NCBI GenBank assembly: GCA_030512295.1
Contig: JAULSR010000004.1
Location: forward strand, 2,790,001 to 2,854,000
Source of the DNA: Bombardia bombarda
Taxonomy: Eukaryota > Ascomycota > Sordariomycetes > Sordariales > Lasiosphaeriaceae
Length of the DNA stretch: 64,000 bases
Reading direction: 5' to 3'
This document shows positions 1 through 9,954 of the stretch, piece after piece. The position numbers and the translations under genes are program-made. The notes below the pieces were generated by a model, which did no database searches, had not been told where the DNA came from, and was given only the letters and a program-made list of their open reading frames with translations. Every line of letters begins with the position of its first letter. Within the stretch, counting starts at the first letter, position 1.

Positions 1-1
1 G

Positions 2-277
2 AGGGGGTTGGTGGAGGCGGCTGGCGGAGATGTAGGGAAGGTGCTGGAGGCTTATGGGAGCTCTTGGAGGGGGTCGGTTCTGGTGGCGGTTGGGTTGGCG
101 ACTGGGGCGGCGGTGGCTGGTGGGGGGATGGAGTGGAGGAGTATTAAGGAGAAGGGGAAGAACGTGGTGTTGGAGGGTTCGGTTGATGAGGGTGCAGATG
201 GGGAAGAGAAAGGTGGGGAAGAGAAAGGTGTTCAGGAGCTGATGGGGGGAAATGAGAAGGATGTCAAGGTAAGGTGA
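2..277 (+). CDS. 3' end of an unidentified gene (partial)
   Basis: An open frame enters from the left edge and ends at a TGA at 275-277, giving about 91 residues. The visible part has an Ala/Gly/Val-rich hydrophobic stretch (residues about 25-42, possibly a membrane segment) followed by a strongly charged Glu/Lys/Gly tail. GC content and codon use look coding, but I do not recognise the family. The true start, and any upstream exons, lie outside the window. No splice signal is needed inside this stretch. It could be a chance open frame in GC-rich DNA. Confidence 0.4.
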   Translation, partial: RGLVEAAGGDVGKVLEAYGSSWRGSVLVAVGLATGAAVAGGGMEWRSIKEKGKNVVLEGSVDEGADGEEKGGEEKGVQELMGGNEKDVKVR

Positions 278-655
278 GATTTCACCTTCCCATTGTACAT
301 GGTTCAAGTTATCGGGGGTGTGATTCGCTGAACATGCATGTTTCGTATCTCTCCTCAGCAAAGTTGTAGTAAAGTCCATTTATTAAGGGAGGTAACTATA
401 CTCCGTAGAAATATCAGCGAAGTAGAAGCCAATACTAATGAAACTCGGAAATAAAGTGCAAAAAGGGTCTACAAATAAGCCCCAGATCTCCGAGGGGTAT
501 CTTTGCGCTTATGAAAGACGTGCCAGAACTGAGCCCAGAAATAAAGAGTCCCAACAACGATCAACCCCTGCTCACCGTCAAAGTCGACTATCGGTTCCTT
601 GTTCAAATTACCATTGATCACCAGCCATCCTCAGAAGCCCATGTGATTCTTCTTC
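278..655. other. Intergenic, downstream of two converging genes
   Basis: This stretch is AT-richer than its neighbours and contains no convincing reading frame. It lies between the end of the partial gene on the left and the end of the ZIP transporter on the right, so it should hold both 3' UTRs. Confidence 0.6.
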
Positions 656-1891
656 CTAAGCCCACTTGCCCAGCAGCGCCATGATGATGACGCCCAGGAA
701 CAGACAAAACAGCATGAAGATGATGCGAGCGCGGTCGCGCGTGCGCTGCGGGTTGAACAAGAAGTCCCTGGCCAGCAGCTCCACCAGGCCCGTATAGAGC
801 AGGATGCCAGCCGAGATGGAGTCGAGCACGCCGGACACAACCGAGGCCGTAAAAGAGGCGCTATTGTACTGCGTAGCGAGCCCCAGACCGATCGCGATCG
901 AGATGGGCGTGGTCAGGCCGTACGTGGCGCAGAACGCCCAGGGCATCCAGCTGAGCCGCTTGGGGAAGGGGATGGCGCTCAGCCGCGCGCCGATACCGAG
1001 ACCCTCAAAGGCCTGGTGGAAGACGATGACGGGGTAGAGCGTCGAGAACTCTTCGCCGACGACGCCGAGGTTGAGGCCGATGATGACCGAGTGGAAGATG
1101 ACGCCAAACTCGAGGATGAGGAACGCGGCGATCTGCTCGCGGAAGAGGCGCTCCGTGGCGGCCAGCGAGCCTGTGCCCGGCAGGGTTTCGATGTCGAGTT
1201 CCTTGGTCTCTTTATCGGTGTCGACGGTGCCCTTGGAAACAGACGCGCTGTTAGCGGCGACGGTGCTTCGCTGCTGCACCTGGCCGTCGCCCTGGTCGGC
1301 CGAGTGAAGGAACTGGTGCGAGTGGTGGGACACGTGCGACATGCTGCGCTGAACGGGGTTCTGATCCTTGCCGCTTGGGTTTGTCGGCGCCGTCACAGAG
1401 CCCTCTACGTTAGGGTGGGCATGCTCGTGCGCGAAGCCGTACTTTTGCTCGACGTAGTACTCTGCGCCAAAGTCGAGCAGGAAGATGAGCATGACCGACG
1501 TCATGGCGATCGCGGGTGGCCACGAGTACTCGGCCCATCCGCCCGTCATGCCCACGCAGGTGGCCGGGCCGATCTCGTCGTAGGCCGGGTCGAGCAGGTG
1601 GATGAAGGCCGTGGCGATGATAACACCGGCGCCGAAGTAGCGGGCAAAGAGGTAGACGTAGAGAGGGACGCGCAGGGCGCGGATGCGGGTCACCATGACG
1701 GGGAAGAGGGTGGCCAGCGTGGACGTGACGAGGATGACGAACAGGGCTGAGATGCGCAGGCCGATGCGGCCATCATAGTCGTTGTCGCCCTGGTTGAGAA
1801 AGCAGATGATGTCTCGCGGGTCGGCCGTGGTCAGGTCGACATTGCTGGGGTTGAATTCGGCAGCAGCCGCAGGGTCGGAGACGTCTGACAT
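656..1891 (-). CDS. ZIP-family zinc transporter (Zrt-like), plasma membrane
   Basis: This intronless 411-residue protein matches the fungal ZIP (Zrt/Irt-like) family, which imports Zn2+ and sometimes Fe2+ into the cytosol. It has about eight hydrophobic segments. TM IV carries FHSVIIGLNLG (His267) and TM V carries FHQAFEGLGIG (His292, Glu296), the family's metal-binding helices. A long cytosolic loop between TM III and IV (residues about 150-245) is rich in His (HEHAH near 155; HVSHHSHQF near 186), as is usual for zinc sensing or binding. Length is typical. The ATG at 1889-1891 is chosen because the frame then runs without interruption into the first membrane segments. A spaced double repeat at 2537-2572 lies upstream. 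Substrate (zinc, high or low affinity) is inferred from family only. Confidence 0.93.
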   Translation of the reverse strand: MSDVSDPAAAAEFNPSNVDLTTADPRDIICFLNQGDNDYDGRIGLRISALFVILVTSTLATLFPVMVTRIRALRVPLYVYLFARYFGAGVIIATAFIHLLDPAYDEIGPATCVGMTGGWAEYSWPPAIAMTSVMLIFLLDFGAEYYVEQKYGFAHEHAHPNVEGSVTAPTNPSGKDQNPVQRSMSHVSHHSHQFLHSADQGDGQVQQRSTVAANSASVSKGTVDTDKETKELDIETLPGTGSLAATERLFREQIAAFLILEFGVIFHSVIIGLNLGVVGEEFSTLYPVIVFHQAFEGLGIGARLSAIPFPKRLSWMPWAFCATYGLTTPISIAIGLGLATQYNSASFTASVVSGVLDSISAGILLYTGLVELLARDFLFNPQRTRDRARIIFMLFCLFLGVIIMALLGKWA

Positions 1892-4125
1892 GGCGAAGTG
1901 AAAGTTTCTTGAAAGAGCCCAAGCGAGTCAAACTTGCGATTAAGAAATAAGTACTAGAAGCGATGTTAGTAACGAAGACAATAGGTAGAGTAGTAGGTAA
2001 GCACGTAGGAAGGCCAGGTAGGTAGGTATGAGGTGTTGGCGTGAGTTGACGTCTTTTGTCAGCTGATGAACGTGAAGAGTATTGAGTGGCCCACCAGCAC
2101 GATGTCGCACCACTAGGTAGCAGCCAGCCTCAATCGTTGCTTCCGCCAACTCGAGTTTGAGAGTGGATTTGTGTAATTTTCTTAGGCATTTTGTGCAACT
2201 GTGGGACGTCGTACCTGGTTCAAGCTTAACCAGAAGATCTATCAGCAGTTCACGTTCTGCATCCAGCCCAGGCCAGTATTGGTGTTGAATGAATCTTTTT
2301 CCGGTGGTTCGAAACAACAGAGCGGGGGGACGAGTGGCTGCAAGGAAAAGCGAAAGAACGCTTCGTCTTCGTGACGAGAAAAGAGTGTGGGTGCAACAGA
2401 ATATAAAGAGGGAGGAAGGGCATGAGCAGAATTTTTCTACCCGCCAAAATGCGATGTAGGTTGGCAATAAATTCCCTGCAATAAGCAGCAGAAACCCCGA
2501 CTTTGTCTCGTCGCTGTGCCTTCTTTGGGACCAAGAACCTTGATGGCCAATATTCGCACCTTGATGGCCAATGGTCCTTTCTTCTCGCGGCGCAGTTGGC
2601 ATTTTGCCTTAGCGTCTAGTCTAGCCGCCGCCTTCACAGCGCCGCTAGACACGTTGTTACGCAAGCTGGTGGGCTAGCCGGCTTGTGAGAATAGAGCCGG
2701 TGGTGAAATTCTTTTTATCTTACCTCCGCTGTTCTGTCTGTTTCAAACCACCCAATTCAAGGATCCATCCAGTGGTGGTTGCTGTTGGTCGTTGCTGCCT
2801 CCAGAGTGCATTGAGCACTGACCAAGCACCGGCTGCCAAGCCAATGACAGGTTGCATCAGGGCTGTCAGGCAGTTTAAGTTGCTTACTATTTCTATTGGC
2901 GTGAGAAACGGGACACCCTCCTGGCAGCTGCTACCCACCATCGCGCTTGCCTTTGCGAGAAGAAAAAAAAGGTGCATGTCGGGGAGCTCTTTCCATGAAA
3001 CCCCAAAAGGCCCGAAAACATCCGACGCCATGGAGCCATGTGGTTGGTTCCTGCCAAGCATGCCAAGCTAAGGGCTGATGGGCCCCTACAATGGGCCTGG
3101 AAATCGAAGCGAACGGAAACGCTGCTTCATGATTCGATCGCCGTCCGGGTGTCAATGCTTGTTTGGGAGTTTGCCAGGATTGATCCTGCTGTTGAATTTA
3201 CATTTTACTGTCGGTCCGGGCGTCAATCACAGTGCGCGCAGTAATCGGTGCGGATGCATGTCTCAAGCTCCCCGAGCATCGGCAACTCTCTGGGCACCTT
3301 GGGAGCTGAATATGGAATGGGCAGACAGAAAGCGCGACGGGCGATTGCGACAGCCGGAGCCTTCCAATGGAACGAATGGATCAATCAATTCTGCATGGAT
3401 CCTGCATCGTTTCCCCTCTTGTGGCTTGTCATTCTGTATTTCTTTTACGTCTTGCAAACGACGACGAGAAAATTTGGTTCATCTGAGCCCTCTAGGGAAG
3501 AACCGCCGGGTCATCAATCTCTCCACCTTCTTTCCCCTCCACCAATGGCCGGATTCGGTGACAAAGGAAGCTGAAGTGAGCAACACCATTCACCATGCTT
3601 GCTTCCTTAGATCGATCGAATTGCCATGTGTTTTGCTTCCTCCCAACACTGGGGAAGTCCCTGGACTGCGCATTCAGCATGGTATGTTTCTCATGTTTCC
3701 TCCCCTGCCTTTGTGTCGCAATGGCGCATTACACACACAAGTTGATTTGAGTATCGTCTCATCGAGAACAAAACTTGTGAAATCATCCGCGACAATGCAA
3801 CTATACAAGACCCACGTCGGTGGGCGTCTCGCGGCTGGCTGCACAGGAATTGTGGACAGGCGAGGAAGGTAAGTTGCCGCAATTGGGGTGTCGTTTTCTC
3901 AACCCATCTCGCTCAGGTTGGCTAACGGAGCAATCCCAGTTCTGCCCTCGGTGTCTGCATTATCCGCTTAACTGTGGCGTATGCGTCAGATTAATGCTGT
4001 CACATCCAAACTGAACACGAGCATCGCCAAGTGGCAGGCAATATATGCTATAAAAATCATCTCAAGTGGATGAGGCCGAAAGAGAGGGAGACGACGGCGG
4101 AAGAGGCAACGGCTGGGGAGGGGGG
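1892..4125. other. Long intergenic region upstream of the ZIP gene
   Basis: About 2.2 kb with no gene I can support. The first part up to about 2680 is the upstream region of the ZIP gene and contains the 21-bp-spaced double element. Open frames up to 264 codons (3078-3872, plus strand) exist but their translations are low-complexity mixtures without recognisable motifs, conserved spacing or splice logic, and I treat them as chance. Confidence 0.5.
2537..2572 (-). promoter_or_regulatory. Two copies of a 15-bp CAAGGT/CCAAT element, 21 bp apart
   Basis: ACCTTGATGGCCAAT occurs at 2537-2551 and again, identically, at 2558-2572: a repeat period of exactly 21 bp, about two helical turns. In the orientation of the ZIP gene each copy reads ATTGGCCATCAAGGT, so it combines a CCAAT-type box and a CAAGGT core. 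CAAGGT resembles the zinc-response element bound by fungal Zap1/ZafA regulators (from memory of that literature). It lies about 650 bp upstream of the ZIP start, so a role in zinc-starvation induction is a reasonable inference, not shown. Confidence 0.5.
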
Positions 4126-4839
4126 TTATGTCTTACCATCCTTCCAGCCCTTGGACCCACGCATGTTACTGGCGTGCATGTGCCAAAGCCACAAGCACCA
4201 CAGCGCGACCAGGCCATCCATCATCCTCCGCGACAGTGGTACTGCCACCAGCAGCAAGTGCTGTCCCCGCTCGTTGTTGTCATCCTGCTGCGTCGCCACG
4301 ACCGTTCCATCGGCGTCGCTCCACTCATAAATCCCGTGACTTTCCTTGATGTTGAACAGCAGTCTCTCCTTTGGCAGGTTCTTGTCCCTTTCCCTGTCCT
4401 CTGCCGACGGGGTGCTGGCCGCGCGGAAGCCCGAATGCGGGAAGCGCCGCTTCTGGATATTGACGCTGCCGAGGCCCTTGCCGCTCACGGGCTCGAGGCC
4501 GCACTCATACTCAGCAGCAAAGAGAGGCGAGTAATGTTGCAGGTTGCACAGGTGCTTGCCGCGCTGCGAGACGCTGGGTGTGCCATCGCCCAAGGTGCGG
4601 ACGCGATAGTCAAGTCGCTCGAATTTGATCGAGTTGGTGGCGTCGCTCAGCACGTAGATCACGCGCGACAGTTGGTAGAGAGGCGACGAACCGACCGACT
4701 CGGCGTGGATAAGCTGCCCGTCGAGGATGAGGATGGTTGGCTGCAGGATCTCGTCTGGGTCGGGGTCGCGCTGCTGTCGGTATGAAGGGGGCTCGGGCGA
4801 GCCTTGTACACGCTCGAATGCGGGTGGAGGTGCAGCCAT
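4126..4839 (-). CDS. Conserved fungal hypothetical protein, 237 aa
   Basis: A single open frame starts at the ATG at 4837-4839 (context gCCATGGc on the coding strand) and ends at a TAA at 4126-4128. The N-terminal 30 residues are Pro-rich and probably disordered. The core (about residues 35-185) starts with an ILILDGQLIHAES segment followed by alternating hydrophobic strands, and looks like a compact beta-rich fold. The C-terminus contains LVALWCLWLWH, an amphipathic Trp-rich helix. I believe homologues are common as unnamed proteins in ascomycetes, but I know no function. The final codons overlap a good 5' splice sequence (GGTAAGAC), so a further 3' exon is possible and the annotated C-terminus may be wrong. 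Confidence 0.7.
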   Translation of the reverse strand: MAAPPPAFERVQGSPEPPSYRQQRDPDPDEILQPTILILDGQLIHAESVGSSPLYQLSRVIYVLSDATNSIKFERLDYRVRTLGDGTPSVSQRGKHLCNLQHYSPLFAAEYECGLEPVSGKGLGSVNIQKRRFPHSGFRAASTPSAEDRERDKNLPKERLLFNIKESHGIYEWSDADGTVVATQQDDNNERGQHLLLVAVPLSRRMMDGLVALWCLWLWHMHASNMRGSKGWKDGKT

Positions 4840-7144
4840 GGATTGGTATGTCTGTATACTTTGCTAACTGACTGGCAGAGTTGGTATGCGATCGCGATCA
4901 GGATCAGTTCACTTCTGTGTACCCAGGCCACCTTTTGTGCAGTCTGTGTACAGGGCGATGCAACATGGAACGGGCAGTGCAGTTAGGCGGCAATGCTAGA
5001 TGAATACGTCGTGAGTTCAAGATACAACCTTGATATGCGTATGCGTATGCGTATTCAATCTCAAGGCTGTGATACTAGTGCTTACTACCTGTACGTCTCA
5101 ACTGAGGTGCCCCTAAGGAATTTCGTCGCGCGCGTGGAATTCGTGGAATCGTACATGATTCATGGTGTTCTCTTACCTCATTGGTGCGTCATTTTCCGCT
5201 GCTTCCGATTGCTCCCCCCTCTATGTTACCCCGCACGCATTGTGGACGGTGACAGGTTGGTAGGGCAGCTTCGTTTGGCCCAATTACCCGACACCATTTT
5301 ATCTATCAGCTGGGAGTCGGTGTCAGAACTACTACCGGCTTGTCGTCAGTAACAGACGAACAAAATATGTCAGACTCAGATATTTGTCATTTAGGTCACC
5401 GGTCACCGGTCAAACGCACGGGAGAGGCAGTATCGATTGTTTTTTCGCAATCAGTCGAGCGCATCACATAAAAGGTCGTGTATCGTGTACTAACTCCATT
5501 GTAGAACATGACCTCAAGAAAATAGCACAGATGAGCAGCTTAGGTCCCAAGATTAGCTTTCGGATAATTTCAGTAGAGAATACAACGAAAGTGAACACTC
5601 GAGTGAGAAACCAGACCCAAGTTACTACCATGAATGAGTGCGACCAGCGTCTAAGTCGACCACCAGCCTAGCATTGAGCGATACATATATATGTCTGTCC
5701 TTCCAAAGTGTTCCCATAGTGCGAACCATATTCAGTAGACTTAAGTGTTACTGACGCATGGTCACAAAGCGATCGAAAACCCACCACTCTCCAAGCACTA
5801 GCTTGTCAAACATATGACGGAAGTAAAGTACACACCTACTTCATACTCTTCCCTAGCGTCATATGCTGCGATCATACCTCTCTAATTATTCCGATATCTT
5901 TCGGCAGTTGTGAAAGCGTGATGTGACCATTTTTTTTCTGATGAATATCTTCCTGCCTATAAAAGCAAGCTGTTAACTGGCAATCTCTTCCTCACTTCAT
6001 CAGTCACATCTTTATTCCATCTGCCATCGAGAGCCAAACACTTCGGCAAGAACCAATCATTGAAAGTTCCATACACTTCACAGTACACATACACACACAG
6101 CTCCATATTAATCACTGACCACGAATATGACTCCCTGTTATGGCCGTCTCTTAGTTTCATTGTTGTCTACATTCATTTTCCTTTCCGTTGTATAACTGAA
6201 CATGGAATCTGCAACCACCCATCCTATTTATGGGCAGACCAAGAATCGATCTAATTTGCTGGTCTTTGTCGCGTCCTAGCTCCTGCTCCTCTTGCTCCTC
6301 AGCATGCAGCGGTGAATGTTCCTCATCGTGCTCCTGCAAGTCTTGCAGCGTGAGTTGCTATCTCCGTTTTTTGTCTCATGGCGATTGCATTCCGCTCTCG
6401 AATTTACATCCGTTAGTACTGTATTAGTAACATGATACTGCCTTTACAGCACCAAGCTCTCTCTCATTACTCCGTTCTGAGTGGAGATGACATCTTTCGT
6501 TCATCGTGAGGAATGAATGAGTGAGCCTAAGCAAAATGGCAAATATCAGGCAGGGATGGGCATAAATGGTCGGGTTAAAGAATGCAATCTGAAACGAGTG
6601 TCGCCCATTTTGTTCGTGATCTGTATTTGATGCCTCCATTACTAAACTACACCATCTTTTATCGACCTAAATTGTTTGGATATGACGACGAGATCATCAT
6701 GACTTTCCTATACCTATCGGATTAGGTTAAGTTGTCTGCTATTTTACTATTGTCGATTTAATAATTCCATTATGATTTGGACAAAAAGTCGAATGTGTTA
6801 CTTTATTGGTTTTTTCAAGTATCAGAAAGAAGAGATTCATTAGTCATTGTCGCCCCTTTACTATTATTGTTAGGTGGCAGTAATTCTCGAACAACGCATA
6901 AACCGTTCATCATAAAAAACACAAGCAGTAGGCTCACGGAATCGGTAAGCCACCTTCCATACCTCATGGACTAGATAGCCCCTTGAACTGGTATTAGACG
7001 AAGCTGCTGATAAAAAAAGTTTCAAGACCATTTGTCTCCATATATAGCCCATATATAAAAGATCATTGCCTCAGTTGCAAAATATGGTTCATCTATATTG
7101 CCCACGCAAATGCATCAGAACATAAATCCGACCCAACTCTACCG
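4840..7144. other. Gene-poor, AT-rich intergenic region with short repeats
   Basis: About 2.3 kb without a supportable gene. A hexanucleotide run (ATGCGT, three copies) lies near 5036-5053. A 7-bp unit GGTCACC is tandemly repeated at 5394-5412. From about 5680 the base composition becomes clearly AT-rich with many in-frame stops on both strands. I see no transposase remnants or terminal repeats. Confidence 0.5.
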
Positions 7145-8867
7145 TCACCTTGGCGCCTCAGCATCAAGATCTCTAAACATGCCCACATCCCTAGCCCTCT
7201 TCTTCTCCGCTCTAACAGTCATGTACGACAGCCCAGCTGTCCAAATCGCCAACGCAATAGACGTGGCAATCATGGCGTACATACCTCTCTATGGTCGCAT
7301 AATTAGTCAGTCAGTCACTTATCCAACACCACCAAAACAAACAACAGGCAGGGAATAATAGTACTAACCTCAAACCAAGGCGCCATGCCCGCCCCATAAA
7401 ACAAAATACTCCACCACGCATTCACAGCATTACTCCCCAGGTTCATGCCCGCCAGCACGACTGACCTGAACACCGGCTCCCTTCCCACCCGCATCGCGTC
7501 GTTGGCCCACGCAAAAAACGTCGCCTGGCACGCATACACGGCACCGGCCCAGTAATACGCGCCAAACACAACACTTATGCTCTTGTCGCCAAAGGGCTCG
7601 CCGAAGCGGCCGTGCTCGGCGGCGAGGATCATGGCGGACGTGACGACGCCCGTGGTGCCGATGAAGTAGCCGACGAGGTAGCGCTTGCCGGCGAGGAAGT
7701 CGGTCAGCGTGGCCCAGAAGAGGGTCGAGACGATGCCGACGGCGGGGACACCGGTGGGGTAGTTGTTTAGCTGGGGGATTGTGTAGCGTGGTTTGGTTGT
7801 TGGGGGGCTGGTGGTGGTGGTGCTGAGAGGAGGGGAGGCCTTCATGTAGAGGGAGAGGAGGGAGTTTGAGGAGAAGGACTCGGTCTCGCCGGCGATGATC
7901 CAGAGGATGACGAAGCCCCACCATTCGTGGGAGGTGAGGACGGATTTGGCGAAGGCCCAGGTTAGGACTGGGCTTGATGGTGATGATGAAGGGGAGGTGG
8001 CGCCGACGATGGGTTTGTTTTCTGTGGGGGATGGTGTTGATGTCGGCGGTGATGTTGACGAGTCAGAGATATCATCGACTGGGGGGGTCACACGCTCAAC
8101 AGCCAGCTCACGCTCTACCTTGCTCAGATAAAACGCCGTAGTGGTGGCTGGCGTGTCGGGAAACAAAAAGTAGCCGTACACTGCCACAGGCAGAGTGATG
8201 ATGCCATCGATGATGAACAGCCAGCGCCAGCCGCTGAGCCCGTGGCGGCCGTTCATGCTGCTGTAGATGCCGCTCTGGATGAAGCCGCCGATCATGGTTC
8301 CCGCCAGGCCCGAGGCGGTGAAGATGCCGCTGCGCTTGCCCAGCTCGCGCTCCGTGTACCACGAGCCCAGGATGTAGTGGGTGCCGACAAAGGTGGACGA
8401 CTCGGCAATGCCCTGGAAGAAGCGGATAGCCATGATCGCCTGGGGGGAGTGGACTGAGGCCGTCACCATGGTCAGGCCGGCCCAGATGACCATCATGAAG
8501 GGGAAGAAGTTGCGCGGCTTGACGTAGTGGAGGGAGAGGTTGGAGGGAATCTGGCCGATGACATAGCCGACGGTGAAGCACGTGTTGATCTCGTTGAGTT
8601 GGTTGCCAGTGAAGCCAAGGTCCTCCTTCATGCCCGAGACATAGGCATTTGCCAGATTCGATCGATCGAGCTGTCGTGATGATTAGACTCAGGCGTAATA
8701 GGGGTTGTTGACAGGGGGTATAATGGTCTTACGTAATTAAGAAAATAACTCAGACAACAAAATGTGAGGATGAAAAAGTCTATCTTCCTCACGAGGGTGC
8801 GCTCCTCGGCTCGGTCATAGCCTCCGGTTGCAAAGTAGGCACGCAACCTCGCCGAAAGTGAAGCCAT
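7145..8867 (-). CDS. MFS transporter, Dal5/Liz1 (anion:cation symporter) type
   Basis: Spliced model: exon 8733-8867, intron 8671-8732 (GTAAGA...CTAAT...CAG), exon 7369-8670, intron 7289-7368 (GTTAGT...TAG), exon 7145-7288. Phases agree and give 526 residues. Joining exons 1 and 2 restores the family signature NYLDRSNLANAY at the end of TM1. Other marks are the TM5-6 region GWRWLFIIDG followed by LFPDTP, and 12 predicted membrane segments. A long Ser/Thr/Pro-rich loop (about residues 215-260) separates the two six-helix halves. The family moves organic anions such as allantoate, pantothenate, nicotinate or biotin precursors with protons across the plasma membrane. The exact substrate cannot be read from the sequence; pantothenate (Liz1/Fen2-like) is the closest by eye. 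The divergent neighbour is an amidase. Confidence 0.9.
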
Positions 8868-9954
8868 TTCGAGTTGGGGAGATCAGCCGAAAACGCCCTC
8901 TGACGGGTTGGTTGGTGAATTGTTGTGAGGGGCAGTTTGAATTTCGAAACTCGTTGTTTCCTGTTGATACATCCCAGTCCGTCAACACTTGTGCGCTCGG
9001 AGGTTTTGTTGGAATTGAGCAATGACGATGGGAACTCCTCTCTCCGGGCCGATCGGCACTGATATGAACCGTATCGGGTGCAACCTTGATAAGGCCGGGT
9101 AGAAATGGGCAAGATGATTCGCCTCTTGCTGAATAAGGTACGGGATTGGCATATGCAAGATAAGTGCTAGCAGTTAAGCTCAAACTTTGTGGACGCTAGC
9201 CCCACTTGGGACTAAGGGCCCTCGGGGCCGTTCCCGTTCTCTTGCTGCCTTATCATCCGAGGGTCTCCACTTTACACCACCACCTCACGTGAAAGGGGAC
9301 AGTAAAACTGAGGGGCGAAGTCGGTTACAGACAACCGGGGAAGGTGCGGCCTTGGCATTGATGGAGACGGGAGGTTCGTGGAGTCATTCCAGCATGAGGG
9401 CCATGAAGGAAGGCGCGAACGGTGACAGAAAAATGCGATGGGGTAATCTGTCTGCCCGTCCAACCACACCTGCCGTTGTACAATTTTCATTCCGACATGA
9501 CACTCTCCACGAGACACGACAACCGGTGCCGGTATTGGTAAAATAGACCACCGGACCAGTCAGACTCAAATGTACATCCCCGCTGATTCACTACCTGCCG
9601 AGCCTTGCGTCTGGCACTGGGATGGGCGATAACACGGCGACCGCAATTGGGCGTTGCCGACCCGTGTACCCCACCGTCTTGAGTCTAGTCCTTTTGCACA
9701 GCATTCCGTCCGACATCGTCGGTCATCAACAGTCCGAGGCAGACTTACAAATAACAGCAGGTCCGTTGGCGAACAAAGAAATGATTTTCTTGGCTATGGG
9801 CCCAGTCCGGTCCGCATTACCCGGGCGGAAGGCACCCTTCTTCACCACTGCTAAATAGCTATCTTCAACCCTGTCCCAACACCATCACTGGATAGTTTCC
9901 GCCAGCCAGCACCCGCCATCATCGCCAACAGCAACGGCAACAACACTATACGCA
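8868..9954. promoter_or_regulatory. Shared upstream region of the MFS transporter and the amidase
   Basis: About 1.1 kb separates the two divergent starts, so it must contain both promoters. I see no single strong palindrome. Short GC-rich stretches with CGG triplets occur (for example around 9215-9235 and 9825), as expected for Zn2Cys6 regulator sites, but they are too frequent by chance to call. No convincing reading frame is present. Confidence 0.35.

Noticed and set aside
1016..1750. 244-codon plus-strand frame over the ZIP gene
   Set aside because: Antisense shadow with Arg/Asp-rich nonsense composition; ZIP motifs are on the minus strand.
3078..3872. 264-codon plus-strand frame in the first large intergenic region
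   Set aside because: Composition rich in Cys, Trp and Arg without helical or strand pattern, no motif, no supporting splice sites; probably chance.
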